Shown: positions 1-7,787, counted from the first letter of the stretch. The stretch is DNA of 50,009 nt from Bacteroidaceae bacterium (GCA_017445925.1 JAFSRW010000075.1:1-50009), one strand, 5' to 3'. Notes: a model not told the origin generated them from the sequence alone. Program-made: numbers and translations.

Positions 1-36
1 AAGACCCCAGTCGCTCCCGTGGGCGAGGGGAGTGAA

Positions 37-70
37 ACGTTAACCCTAACCTTAACGCTAACGTTAACCG
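37..70. repeat. Hexamer array, GTTAAC/CTAACC type
   Basis: Degenerate 6-bp units of the form GTTAAC, CCTAAC and GCTAAC. This belongs to the same family as the arrays near 2773, 2965, 44358, 48885 and 49055. No gene is attached to it on this side of the window edge. Confidence 0.75.
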
Positions 71-135
71 TTCAAGAGTTCAAAAGTGACAAATCTATGT
101 TAGCCCTATCTTTATTCGGTATTATTGATTGGCGC

Positions 136-180
136 CCAAAAGAAAAGCCCCCACGTTCACACGCAGGGGCTTTCTTTTGG
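136..180. terminator. Terminator-like hairpin, bidirectional
   Basis: Long inverted repeat: the arm CCAAAAGAAAAGCCCC pairs with GGGGCTTTCTTTTGG around a 14-nt loop, with one bulged A. The GC core followed by an A/T-rich outer arm suits an intrinsic terminator on either strand. It could end the minus-strand gene at 368 or a plus-strand transcript entering from outside the window. Confidence 0.6.
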
Positions 181-360
181 ATCCAATTTTAACCTTAAAT
201 TAACTAAAAACCACTTGTTTTATATGTTCGTTTACTAAAGCCTAATTTTCAGTTTAGAGTTTAGTGTTTAGAGTTTAAACAGTTTATTACTTTATACTAT
301 CTACTATTCACTTTTTCAACAGTCTCTCAACTCTACACTCTCAACTCTCAACTTTAAAAG

Positions 361-388
361 TTAATTTTCAATTTTCAACTTTCAACTT
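361..388. repeat. TTTTCAA/CTTTCAA tandem array overlapping a stop codon
   Basis: Units of 8-9 bp (TTTTCAA, CTTTCAA). On the minus strand the array reads TTGAAAGTTGAAAATTGA and supplies the last codons (K-L-K-V-E-N) and the TGA stop of the thioredoxin-fold gene. An array of the same family lies at 6322-6352. Confidence 0.75.
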
Positions 389-2764
389 CTGTAGCATACG
401 GGCTAATCCCTCCAGATCGTAGCGTGGATCTGCATTTACGTCCAGGACATTTCCTTCGCGGTCTATAAGCTTATAGGTGGGGAAAGCTTTTACGCCGATG
501 AAGTGCTCTATGGCCTGTTGCTGGTCTTGGGGCAGATTATAGTGGACAACGTTGTCGCCCAGCACCTCGTATTCCTTGATGATAGCCTTCCATGTTTTAT
601 CTGGGCTATTGTTGGCCAGATAGAGATATACAATATCGTAGTCCTTCAGGCGCTTGTATTCCTCCTGACTATGCTTGAGACCTTCCTTGCAAGGAGCGCA
701 CCAAGTGCCCCAGATGTCCAGCAGGATGATTTTCCCCTTGTACGGCTCAATAATCTTGCGAAGGATTTGTTCGCCATCGCTCATATTCGCTACATCTTTG
801 GCTGATTTCAGGCTGGATGAGATATCCTTGCGCTGAAGAGCCAGGTATTTCTCGTTCTGAGCCCTCACGTAAGCCTTGGCAGCAAGCATCATCACATTCT
901 CATTAAAGAATTGCATTATATGGTCCGACAGCGCTTCTCGCCCTTGGTCAATCATTTTTTGAAGTTCGCTTGTAATAACGATGTCTCGCAAATCTTGGTC
1001 ACAACCCAAAGAGTCTAAAACGTTGAGTGCAAAATAAGTGGGAATCAGCGGATAATCCTCCTTGATAACCTTTTGTACGTCATCGCGCATAATAATCTCG
1101 TGTTCCCGCTTGGCAAGATCCGACTTCCTTATCTCATCTCTTTTTCTTATTGCTTCCTTATCTTCCGCAGAGATAATCATAAAATTTCTCGTACTTTTGT
1201 GATAACGGTCAACAATATCCAAATCCTCATCAGTAATGGAAAGCTTACCTGCATCTCTATATTTCCTAAGAATAGGTGCACACATATCATCTGTATGAAG
1301 GGAATAGCCACTGCCGGATTTCATTGCATAGCGGTCAACAACAAAATAGCGAATGTAGCAACTTCTGAATGAATTAAACTCGCGACAGAGTGAATAGGGT
1401 CGGATGGGTTGCTGCCAATTTTGCTGACTCACGTAATTGAGTATTTCTGCAGGAATATTCAAGTTTTCATACCTACCTCCCATAAGAGATTTACCCTCAC
1501 AGGTTTTGTAAACGCCCGTCAGATAGTTGATGTATCGGTCAGAGACTGTGGGATGTTCCTTTATTACCTTCTCCAGTTCCTGCATTTCCTTATCCTTTTT
1601 ATTCTTTGCTTCTTCCAGGAACTTCATGGCAGCTTCTTCATCCATTCTACCTTCTGAATAAACTTCTGCCCATCCTACGCGATGTGCCAGCGTCTCGTTC
1701 TGCAGACGGCAGTTCTTGCCCATGAACAGCTTATGCCCGCCCTTGAAGTCGTAGAGCATCAGGTAGGTCTCGCCCGGTTCGAACAATGTACGGATATAGG
1801 TACGGTTCCAGTCGAAGATCACCTCGGCAGTATTCAGCATGGGAACCTTCATGACGAAGCGTCCCAGGTCATCCATCTTGCCGAAGCTGGTGTTCCCGTT
1901 GTGGTGGTCATCGAAAATGTTATCGTAAACCGTAACCTCATACTCCTTGCCACTTTTCTTCATATTCTCTGGCATATCCTTCAGCCAGCCGATGAAGGTA
2001 ACGGTATCCGTCCGGTAGTTAGTATCTTTGAAATCTGCTCGAGTGTCCTTCTGCGGATAGTCAGGCATCGCGATGCTGCTGATAAGGTTGTACTCACCTT
2101 TCTTGCCATCGATAGTGATGGCGCGTACTCCATCCTTGTTCTTATCTACATTCACGGTGATTTCCTTGCTGCCGTTCTCCAGCACGATGGTGTACTTGTC
2201 GCCATTCTGCTGCTTCTGCTTATAGTTCCAGAACTGGCAGTCGTAGATGGCACATTCATCGTAGAAGCTGATTTCCCAGTCGCCCGTCTGTGTGTTGCGC
2301 CAGTTGGATGGGAAGAGCTGTCCGGCTCTGGTGCTTGCCTGCTCCACGCCCAGCAACTCCCAGGCGCCCTTAACATCGCCCTCCGTAAAGTCGAAGCGCT
2401 TGGTGTCCTTGGGTAGCGGCTCGAAGTGGAACACAGCATCCACGTATCCGTGGTCGGTCAGGTAAGTCTCCTTGTCTGCTTCCAATCCGTCCAGACTCCT
2501 GAGGGCATACTTTTTACCTTCGGCACGAAGATAAGACTGTGAGCTGATTCTTACCCAGTTCTCTGGTCTGCTGGCGATGTGTATCATTACACGTGTTTCA
2601 TCCTCATCGAATTCCACTCGGGTAATCTCCAACAATGGGCGGAAATAGCCTTCAATCAATGTGTTCACCTCGGTGCTGGGTTGTTCCCACACCACGATTT
2701 TCTCTTTTGCCTTCCCTGCCACAGCCACGAGCGCCAGCAAAGCGATGATGAGTGTCTTTTTCAT
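368..2764 (-). CDS. Secreted thioredoxin-fold (TlpA-like) protein
   Basis: The protein has about 798 residues when started at ATG 2764, where a hydrophobic signal segment (KKTLIIALLALVAVAGKA) begins. A start 16 codons further upstream at 2812 would add an Asn-rich stretch encoded by a repeat and would overlap the -7 box. The N-terminal 600 residues are not assigned to a family; they look like the beta-rich periplasmic region of many Bacteroidota TlpA-like proteins. The C-terminal 120 residues are a thioredoxin fold with a WCAPC active site near residues 688-692 and the expected later cis-proline (FPTY). Expected role: extracytoplasmic thiol-disulfide chemistry, substrate unknown. A promoter and paired TGTC/GACA operators lie upstream, so it is probably co-regulated with the adjacent ABC transporter and two-component system. 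The last codons lie inside a tandem repeat. Confidence 0.85.
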   Translation of the reverse strand: MKKTLIIALLALVAVAGKAKEKIVVWEQPSTEVNTLIEGYFRPLLEITRVEFDEDETRVMIHIASRPENWVRISSQSYLRAEGKKYALRSLDGLEADKETYLTDHGYVDAVFHFEPLPKDTKRFDFTEGDVKGAWELLGVEQASTRAGQLFPSNWRNTQTGDWEISFYDECAIYDCQFWNYKQKQQNGDKYTIVLENGSKEITVNVDKNKDGVRAITIDGKKGEYNLISSIAMPDYPQKDTRADFKDTNYRTDTVTFIGWLKDMPENMKKSGKEYEVTVYDNIFDDHHNGNTSFGKMDDLGRFVMKVPMLNTAEVIFDWNRTYIRTLFEPGETYLMLYDFKGGHKLFMGKNCRLQNETLAHRVGWAEVYSEGRMDEEAAMKFLEEAKNKKDKEMQELEKVIKEHPTVSDRYINYLTGVYKTCEGKSLMGGRYENLNIPAEILNYVSQQNWQQPIRPYSLCREFNSFRSCYIRYFVVDRYAMKSGSGYSLHTDDMCAPILRKYRDAGKLSITDEDLDIVDRYHKSTRNFMIISAEDKEAIRKRDEIRKSDLAKREHEIIMRDDVQKVIKEDYPLIPTYFALNVLDSLGCDQDLRDIVITSELQKMIDQGREALSDHIMQFFNENVMMLAAKAYVRAQNEKYLALQRKDISSSLKSAKDVANMSDGEQILRKIIEPYKGKIILLDIWGTWCAPCKEGLKHSQEEYKRLKDYDIVYLYLANNSPDKTWKAIIKEYEVLGDNVVHYNLPQDQQQAIEHFIGVKAFPTYKLIDREGNVLDVNADPRYDLEGLARMLQKLKVEN

Positions 2765-2772
2765 TTTTGTTT

Positions 2773-2790
2773 CGTTATTGTTAACGTTAT
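2773..2790. repeat. Short GTTATT/GTTAAC hexamer array
   Basis: Units GTTATT, GTTAAC and GTTATT lie just upstream of the chosen ATG of the thioredoxin-fold gene. They fall in its 5' leader and belong to the hexamer family seen elsewhere in the window. Confidence 0.55.
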
Positions 2791-2809
2791 TTTTTTTCAA
2801 ATTACTGGT

Positions 2810-2841
2810 CAAAGGTAGTAAGACTTGGGAATGCAGCCAAA
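2810..2841 (-). promoter_or_regulatory. Bacteroidota promoter of the thioredoxin-fold gene
   Basis: On the minus strand a -33 element TTTG (2838-2841) is followed after exactly 20 nt by a -7 element TACCTTTG (2810-2817), matching the phylum's primary sigma consensus. Transcription would begin around 2803, giving a leader of about 40 nt before the ATG at 2764. Confidence 0.75.
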
Positions 2842-2887
2842 AGCATTTTACTTTTTTAACTTTCCTTTCAAGTTATTAGGAAAATAG

Positions 2888-2923
2888 TGTCCATTTCCGG
2901 ACACAACTGTCCATTTCCGGACA
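2888..2923. promoter_or_regulatory. Paired operator: two TGTCC-N6-GGACA palindromes
   Basis: Two identical 16-bp inverted repeats, TGTCCATTTCCGGACA, at 2888-2903 and 2908-2923. They repeat every 20 bp, about two helical turns. The whole block is itself nearly palindromic, flanked by AAATAGTG and CACTATTT. It lies 47 bp upstream of the -33 element of the thioredoxin-fold gene, a typical activator position. Related pairs occur at 6248-6287 in front of the response regulator, which is the most likely ligand (inference). Confidence 0.7.
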
Positions 2924-2964
2924 CTATTTCCTTCCCTTCCCTTATTTACTAAAGCCTAAAGTCT

Positions 2965-2996
2965 GTTATCGTTGACGTTATCGTTAACGTTATCGT
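2965..2996. repeat. GTTATC/GTTAAC hexamer array
   Basis: Units GTTATC, GTTGAC, GTTATC, GTTAAC and GTTATC lie just downstream of the ABC ATPase stop codon. The 23-bp segment 2982-3004 matches 49066-49088, at the far end of the window, with one mismatch. Confidence 0.8.
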
Positions 2997-3003
2997 ACAA
3001 AGT

Positions 3004-3678
3004 CTAAAGCTCCGCTTTCTCCACTATCTGGCCGTCAAAGAGGTTGATGATACGGTCTGCAAAACTCGCGTTGTGCTGCGAGTGGGTGACCATGACGATG
3101 GTGGTGCCCTTCTCGTGCAGCTGAAGCAGAAGGTCCATCACCTCCTTGCTATTCTTAGAGTCCAGATTGCCTGTAGGTTCATCGGCGAGGATAATCTTAG
3201 GATTGGAAACTACGGCACGAGCAACGGCTACACGCTGCTGCTGACCGCCTGAGAGCTGGCAGGGGAAATGCTTGCGGCGGTGCGACATAGCCATGCGGTC
3301 CAGCATCTCCGTAACACGCTTCTTGCGCTCCTTGGCAGGAACGCCCATATAGAGCAGCGGCAGTTCGACATTCTCATAGACATCCAAATCGTCTATCAAG
3401 TTGAAACTCTGGAACACAAAGCCGATGGTACCTTTACGGAGGTTGGTACGCTCGCGTTCCGTTAGCTTGCTGACATCCTTTCCCCTGAGGGTATAGCTTC
3501 CCTCGGTAGGTATGTCCAGCAGACCCATAATATTTAATAATGTACTCTTGCCGCAGCCCGATGGGCCCATGATGGCAACAAACTCTCCTTCTTTTACTTC
3601 CAGGCTTACTTCGCGCAAAGCCCAAGTGTCAATTTCTTCCGTACGGAATACTTTTTTGATGTTAGATAGTGTAATCAT
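3004..3678 (-). CDS. ABC transporter ATP-binding protein (LolD/MacB type)
   Basis: A 224-residue ATPase, the usual length for the LolD/MacB/FtsE group. Visible motifs are Walker A GPSGCGKST (38-46), Q-loop VFQ (88-90), signature LSGGQ (142-146), Walker B with ADEP (165-168) and H-loop His199. It should power the FtsX-type permease encoded immediately upstream, whose stop codon is separated from this start by 1 nt. The pair would form a mechanotransmission-type ABC system, which usually moves lipoproteins or antimicrobials or signals envelope stress rather than importing nutrients. The substrate cannot be read from the sequence. Its stop lies next to a GTTAAC hexamer array. Confidence 0.93.
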   Translation of the reverse strand: MITLSNIKKVFRTEEIDTWALREVSLEVKEGEFVAIMGPSGCGKSTLLNIMGLLDIPTEGSYTLRGKDVSKLTERERTNLRKGTIGFVFQSFNLIDDLDVYENVELPLLYMGVPAKERKKRVTEMLDRMAMSHRRKHFPCQLSGGQQQRVAVARAVVSNPKIILADEPTGNLDSKNSKEVMDLLLQLHEKGTTIVMVTHSQHNASFADRIINLFDGQIVEKAEL

Positions 3679-3679
3679 A

Positions 3680-6124
3680 TTATTCCTTTTTAATTATACT
3701 TACTGGTTCTAGCTTTGATACCTTATATATCTTGTATCCTACGGTTAGGACGGTAATGAGGGTGATAATGAGGACGGGTATTAAGAAAATCATGAACCAT
3801 TCTATTGCTGGTTTACCCTCAAATTCTCTGAGTGCCGCGAAATAGATAAAGGCTACGAACAGAATCGAGCAAACTACGCTGCTGATAATGATATACCATA
3901 CGTATTGTCTGCCGAAGAGCCATAGTATCTGCTTAGCACTGGCACCATGCGCCTTTCGGATGGCAATTTCCTTCTGGCGGCCACGGGTATCCAGCGATAC
4001 GCTGGAGAAGAGTGTCAGCACGATGCATAACAGGGCTACGGTTGCCATGATATATAAGACTTGCAACATCAGTTCCTGCGTGCGCAGATTCTTGTAGCAA
4101 ACATCATACATATTATCTATAGGTGCTTTTACCTGCGTGTATTTGCAATGCTCGTGGTAGAGGCCTGTCAGTTCCTTCATGGCTGCCTTGTACTCGCCTG
4201 GCTTTGCCTTGAAGATAATATGGTGCAAAAGCGACCAGTAACCAGGGCAATTCTCGAAGTTTTCCCACGCCCGGGAATCAATCGAACTGCTCTTGTCCAG
4301 GAAAAAGTCCGTATTGCAGATATAGATGTGGTGCGGGTATAGATAATTTTTACCAAATGTCAGTTCTCCGAATGGGGCTATTTGAACATATCCTATCTTT
4401 TCGGCCTGCTTGCCTTTTTCCATGGTAAAGTACTCAGGGGCGCCCTTCAGCGGCAAACCAAATTGCTTACGCAGCTGGGCAGCTCGCTCCGTTGGGGCAT
4501 AGACGGGTTTTATGCCTTTGGTATAGTTCATCTCTTTGGTATCAGTAGGCAGCAGCTCCATGTTCAGTAAACCGAAGAGGTGCTCGTCCGTCAGCAATGC
4601 TTCATACAAGCAGTAGGTCGATCCGTCTGCTCTCGTAACTTTACTCCGAGGGTCCCAAGGATCCTCTCCGTTCTGCAAGTCCTGAAGAAACTCTGCCGAT
4701 ACAATATGGGTGCTACCTGCCACATGCTGCAAATGTGGTATTTCGTCAAGGAACTCGGGCTTCCATTCACTATTATCTGTAATGATGCATCTGCGGAATT
4801 CGTCTGCATTGGCTGGGGCCTCGTCTTTATCGACGAAAAAGAACAGGAAAAACATAAAATTGAGCAAAGAGATGCAAATCACCATCTGCAAGACGATGAG
4901 CAGGCTGTGGCCTCGGGTGGAAGTCCTGTGGCTCTTGCCAACCACTTCGTTCAGAGGGGTGGTAACAACTTTGCGGACAGACAGAGCGGCAATGCCGGCT
5001 GTCAGCAGAAAGACTGCCAGACATATCCATAGCTCTGTGGTATATGTCCTCGCTATATCTATTGTGAATGTGGATATTTCACCCTGCATGATGGGTATTG
5101 CAAAGTCTGCCGTTATAGAGGTGAGAATCAGCGTAAGCAAGGTAACGAAGAAGAATACAATTCCTATCTCCCACATCATCAGGCTGAACAACTGCTCCCG
5201 CTGTGCACCCATACATTGGCGAAGCCCTATCTCGCGTTGACGCAAGCGGAAAAGCTGAATCTGCGTCTTCAGGAAACCGAACAAGCCTATCAATAATATG
5301 CTGCTACCAAAAAGAAGGAATAATAACAATCCTGATACACTTTTTATACTCAGTCCGGATCTCGAAGCTGTCACTTCCACCTTATATTCTGGCAGCACTT
5401 GCTCCAACTCCTTTTGCAGATCCTGGGCGGTCTTTCCCTTTTTCAGAATGACATAAATGTATCTAATATAGCTATTCGTATCTTGTCCCGGATATTCCTG
5501 TAGCAGGTTGGTGACAATCATCAGACTGTTCTCGTTCAGCATCCAGTCGCCGGTATCTACCACATCTACAATTACCTTTTTACCAGGAGAAGAAATCTGT
5601 TCTTGTACTAACTTATAGCCTATGGGGTTCACATCCTTGCCAAAGGTGCTTTCCAGCATCCCCCTGGTCATGATGATGTCGCCCGGTTTCAGAACTGGGA
5701 TGCGCTTTCCTGTAATGGCTGACCTGAGGCCCAGATAGTTAAGGTGCTCTGGGCTTATCCATTTGACACTGGTATGTGCTGTGTACTTCTTGCCTTCTGG
5801 GCTAATGTACTCCAAAGCTGTCGTGACGGCATGCTCGTTGAGGTCAATAAAGTCGAGGCTCTTCAAATGGCTGTTACCAATACGCTTCAGGATGTTGGAA
5901 TCGAACCAGACGGTGCTATCAGCCTGCGTATTAAGTTCCACTATTGCACGCCTTGAGTCGCCGTTCTTCATCGCTGCCGTAAAACCTTGTTGCGTAAAAA
6001 TATAGGTCAAACTAAAGCAGACCATTCCTACTGCCAGGCAGAGCACCGAGATGATGTTCTGCCCCTTGTACTTCATCAGATTGCGCCATGCAATCCGAAC
6101 GTTGTGAAAAGCTAAATTAACCAT
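3680..6124 (-). CDS. FtsX/MacB-type ABC permease, two-module
   Basis: The protein has 814 residues from ATG 6124 (MVNLAFHNVRIAWRNL), the standard opening of Bacteroidota FtsX-like permeases. A start at 6145 would add MFNIQCS, which is only translation of an ATTGAAC tandem array. Layout: first membrane helix at about residues 25-45, a long periplasmic (MacB_PCD-like) domain, three helices in the 260-395 region, another helix near 415-435, a second periplasmic domain, and three C-terminal helices at about 685-805. This is the duplicated 800-residue architecture. It is translationally linked to the downstream ATPase. It is transcribed away from the response regulator, with which it shares a divergent operator-bearing intergenic region. 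Confidence 0.9.
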   Translation of the reverse strand: MVNLAFHNVRIAWRNLMKYKGQNIISVLCLAVGMVCFSLTYIFTQQGFTAAMKNGDSRRAIVELNTQADSTVWFDSNILKRIGNSHLKSLDFIDLNEHAVTTALEYISPEGKKYTAHTSVKWISPEHLNYLGLRSAITGKRIPVLKPGDIIMTRGMLESTFGKDVNPIGYKLVQEQISSPGKKVIVDVVDTGDWMLNENSLMIVTNLLQEYPGQDTNSYIRYIYVILKKGKTAQDLQKELEQVLPEYKVEVTASRSGLSIKSVSGLLLFLLFGSSILLIGLFGFLKTQIQLFRLRQREIGLRQCMGAQREQLFSLMMWEIGIVFFFVTLLTLILTSITADFAIPIMQGEISTFTIDIARTYTTELWICLAVFLLTAGIAALSVRKVVTTPLNEVVGKSHRTSTRGHSLLIVLQMVICISLLNFMFFLFFFVDKDEAPANADEFRRCIITDNSEWKPEFLDEIPHLQHVAGSTHIVSAEFLQDLQNGEDPWDPRSKVTRADGSTYCLYEALLTDEHLFGLLNMELLPTDTKEMNYTKGIKPVYAPTERAAQLRKQFGLPLKGAPEYFTMEKGKQAEKIGYVQIAPFGELTFGKNYLYPHHIYICNTDFFLDKSSSIDSRAWENFENCPGYWSLLHHIIFKAKPGEYKAAMKELTGLYHEHCKYTQVKAPIDNMYDVCYKNLRTQELMLQVLYIMATVALLCIVLTLFSSVSLDTRGRQKEIAIRKAHGASAKQILWLFGRQYVWYIIISSVVCSILFVAFIYFAALREFEGKPAIEWFMIFLIPVLIITLITVLTVGYKIYKVSKLEPVSIIKKE

Positions 6125-6160
6125 TGAACATTGAATATTGAACATTGAACATTATTATTT
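6122..6160. repeat. ATTGAACATTGAA tandem array at the permease start
   Basis: Units ATTGAAC/ATTGAAT with 8-9-bp spacing abut the permease start codon. A second block of the same family lies at 6201-6231 (AATGTTC, AATGCTC), and similar blocks recur near 44692 and 44778. Confidence 0.75.
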
Positions 6161-6190
6161 CTTGTCTCGCTTTTTTGATTAATCACAATG

Positions 6191-6198
6191 CAAAGGTA
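6191..6198 (-). promoter_or_regulatory. -7 element for the ABC permease-ATPase operon
   Basis: TACCTTTG on the minus strand, about 65 nt before the permease ATG. The position expected for a -33 TTTG is filled by the ATTGAAC array (6201-6231), which offers only TTG at non-ideal spacing. This suggests a weak, activator-dependent promoter. The operator pair at 6248-6287 lies just behind it. Confidence 0.6.
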
Positions 6199-6247
6199 AA
6201 GCAATGTTCAATGTTCAATGCTCAATGTTCAATAAAAAAGTGCAGGT

Positions 6248-6287
6248 TGTCCACTAATTAGACACACTTGTGTCCAATTATTTGACA
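6248..6287. promoter_or_regulatory. Paired operator TGTC-N9-GACA between ABC operon and regulator
   Basis: Two inverted repeats, TGTC with GACA nine bases apart, at 6248-6264 and 6271-6287. They begin 23 bp apart. They share the TGTCC half-site with the pair at 2888-2923, but the inner spacing is 9 instead of 8 and the right half-site is less perfect. The block can serve both the minus-strand ABC operon and the plus-strand regulator. Confidence 0.6.
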
Positions 6288-6321
6288 CTTTAGGGTTTTT
6301 CGTCTCCTCGAAAAGAAATAA

Positions 6322-6352
6322 TTTTCAACTTTCAATTTTCAATTTTCAATTA
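6322..6352. repeat. TTTTCAA/CTTTCAA tandem array before the regulator
   Basis: Units of 8-9 bp (TTTTCAAC, TTTCAATT). The array ends six bases before the -7 element of the response regulator and so occupies its -33 position. Same family as 361-388. Confidence 0.75.
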
Positions 6353-6358
6353 AAGTAT

Positions 6359-6366
6359 TACTTTTG
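6359..6366 (+). promoter_or_regulatory. -7 element of the response regulator gene
   Basis: TACTTTTG ends only four bases before the ATG at 6371. No TTTG is present 19-21 bp upstream. If used, it would give a nearly leaderless mRNA. Confidence 0.5.
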
Positions 6367-6370
6367 TACC

Positions 6371-6889
6371 ATGAAATACGGAACAATACTTGTTATAGAC
6401 GACAATCCTGCCATTCTGACGGCTGTGAAGATTTGCTTGGCTGGCACGTTTGAACGCGTGATTACCCTCAATTCGCCAGAGAAAGCCCTCGTGACCATCG
6501 CGCAGGAGAATCCTGCTGCCATCTTGCTGGATATGAACTTCTCGCTGGGCGTGAACTCAGGCCAAGAGGGTATGATGTGGCTCTCCGCCATTCATCGTAA
6601 GTTCCCTGATATTCCCATTGTGCTTATCACAGCCTACGCCGATGTTAAATTAGCGGTACGCGCGTTAAAGAACGGCGCTGCCGACTTTGTGACCAAGCCC
6701 TGGGATAACGACGAACTTATACGTGTGCTGAAAGATGCCATAGATAAGGCAGGCGAGATTATTCCCTTAGACCAGTTGGAAACAGAACATGTGCGCAAAG
6801 TGCTGAACAAGTGCGATGGCAACATGAAACGGGCTGCCGACCTCCTGGGCATCAGCCGCCAAACATTATATAATAAAGTGAAGAATTAA
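6371..6889 (+). CDS. Response regulator, receiver plus Fis-type HTH
   Basis: 172 residues. The receiver domain (about 1-125) has Asp10/Asp11, phospho-acceptor Asp54, Thr87 and Lys109 all in place. The C-terminal segment (about 135-172) is a Fis-type helix-turn-helix of the NtrC class (AADLLGISRQTLYNKV). The AAA+ sigma-54 activation domain of about 230 residues that normally sits between them is absent. The layout resembles the PrrA/RegA/ActR class, which works with the housekeeping sigma factor. Its stop is followed by a short tandem array and then the kinase gene. It is the best candidate to bind the TGTC/GACA sites upstream of itself, the ABC operon and the thioredoxin-fold gene (inference). 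Confidence 0.9.
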   Translation: MKYGTILVIDDNPAILTAVKICLAGTFERVITLNSPEKALVTIAQENPAAILLDMNFSLGVNSGQEGMMWLSAIHRKFPDIPIVLITAYADVKLAVRALKNGAADFVTKPWDNDELIRVLKDAIDKAGEIIPLDQLETEHVRKVLNKCDGNMKRAADLLGISRQTLYNKVKN

Positions 6890-6908
6890 GAGTGAAGAGT
6901 GAAGAATG
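6880..6908. repeat. GAAGAATTAAGAGTGAAGA array between regulator and kinase
   Basis: The array carries the regulator's TAA stop and ends on the kinase ATG. The first 19 nt (6880-6898) are identical to 15274-15292 inside mutL. Confidence 0.8.
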
Positions 6909-7784
6909 GGGACTACTGAGGTTATAATCATAGGAGGTGTTCTTATTGCTATTGTCGCGATTGCGGCATTGGCTTACGCTTATCGCCACCAGTGTTTGCT
7001 CAGGGAGAGGGCACAGATTATGCGCGATGCCATACGACATAAGGACTTCTCGTTCCGACTGCCTACGCGAGGACTGTTCTTTGGCGAGAAGGCATTGCAG
7101 GAGGTGCTGAACGATATGGGGCAGGAAGTACAGAAACTGGTGGCGCATAGCGAGGTGGAATCGTGGCAACGACTGACACGCGTGCTGACGCACGAAATTA
7201 TGAATGCAACAGCTCCCATACAAAGTATCAGTCAGGCGTACCTGAAAAATCCTGATATCAAGGACTCGCCCTACGAGGAAGGCATACGGGCCATTCATGA
7301 CACAAGCACAGGGCTGGTAGCCTTTGTGGAAAGCTACAGAAAGCTTACACAACTACAAGAACCCGTGATTTCCGATGTAAATATGCTGGCATTCTGTAAA
7401 CAGATAGCTACGCTCTACCCCACTCTACAATGGGAAATAGACATACCGGATGACCTGATTCTCCCAGCCGACGAAAACCTATTGCGTCAGGTCTTCATCA
7501 ATCTCACTAAGAATGCCATCGAGGCAGATGCAAAAACCATAGGAGTAAAAGCCCCCTCCACCTCCCCCTTTGGGGGAGTGCTATATATTAGCAACGATGG
7601 TCACGTAATACCCTTGGATGTAGCGCAGGAGATATTTGTTCCCTTCTTTACCACCAAACAGAACGGCTCAGGCATTGGGCTTTCCCTTTCGCGCCAGATA
7701 CTGGTAATGCAAGGCATGAATCTAAGCCTTTCAGAGTCTCCCCTACGCGGTTATAACGTAACGTTCGTCATAGAGTGTAAATGA
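6906..7784 (+). CDS. Sensor histidine kinase, small membrane-anchored
   Basis: 292 residues. A single N-terminal membrane helix (about 5-26) is followed by a short linker, a HisKA-like region with phospho-acceptor His96 in THEIMN, and an ATPase domain with N-box NLTKNAIEA (199-207), G1-like SNDG (229-232) and G2 GSGIGLSLS (254-262). There is no extracytoplasmic sensor domain, so the signal is probably sensed in the membrane, perhaps through the adjacent ABC permease as in Bce-type systems (inference). It is the cognate kinase of the regulator 16 nt upstream. Residues of about 215-224 (KAPSTSPFGG) are encoded by a GC-rich palindrome that looks like an inserted REP element. It ends 3 bp from the convergent gene. 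Confidence 0.92.
   Translation: MGTTEVIIIGGVLIAIVAIAALAYAYRHQCLLRERAQIMRDAIRHKDFSFRLPTRGLFFGEKALQEVLNDMGQEVQKLVAHSEVESWQRLTRVLTHEIMNATAPIQSISQAYLKNPDIKDSPYEEGIRAIHDTSTGLVAFVESYRKLTQLQEPVISDVNMLAFCKQIATLYPTLQWEIDIPDDLILPADENLLRQVFINLTKNAIEADAKTIGVKAPSTSPFGGVLYISNDGHVIPLDVAQEIFVPFFTTKQNGSGIGLSLSRQILVMQGMNLSLSESPLRGYNVTFVIECK
7551..7579. repeat. REP-like palindrome inside the kinase gene
   Basis: CTCCCCC-TTT-GGGGGAG (7562-7578), preceded by the C-rich lead CCCCCTCCAC. This is the usual form of dispersed REP elements. It is read in frame as about ten residues between the N-box and the G1 motif, a region that tolerates length change. Confidence 0.65.
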
Positions 7785-7787
7785 TTT

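Larger units (their letters stand above)
1..367. other. Gene-free leader with repeats and a hairpin
   Basis: No convincing gene is seen. The stretch holds a GTTAAC-type hexamer array (37-70), a terminator-like hairpin (136-180) and several short tandem arrays on an AT-rich background. One array at about 252-279 has units of the type TTTAGAG/TTTAGTG. A second at about 328-356 has CTCAACT units. A third at 361-388 has TTTTCAA/CTTTCAA units and runs into the stop codon of the neighbouring minus-strand gene. A 31-codon open frame beginning near 103 crosses the hairpin and is not credible as a gene. Confidence 0.7.

Noticed and set aside
103-198. 31-codon frame MLALSLFG...
   Set aside because: Passes through the terminator-like hairpin; no ribosome-binding site or homology.
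1682-2416. 244-codon open frame on the plus strand
   Set aside because: Antisense to the thioredoxin-fold gene; no supporting motif.
2888-2923. Attenuator hairpin in the thioredoxin-fold gene leader
   Set aside because: The palindromes lie upstream of the promoter's -33 box, so they are not transcribed from it; no T-run follows.
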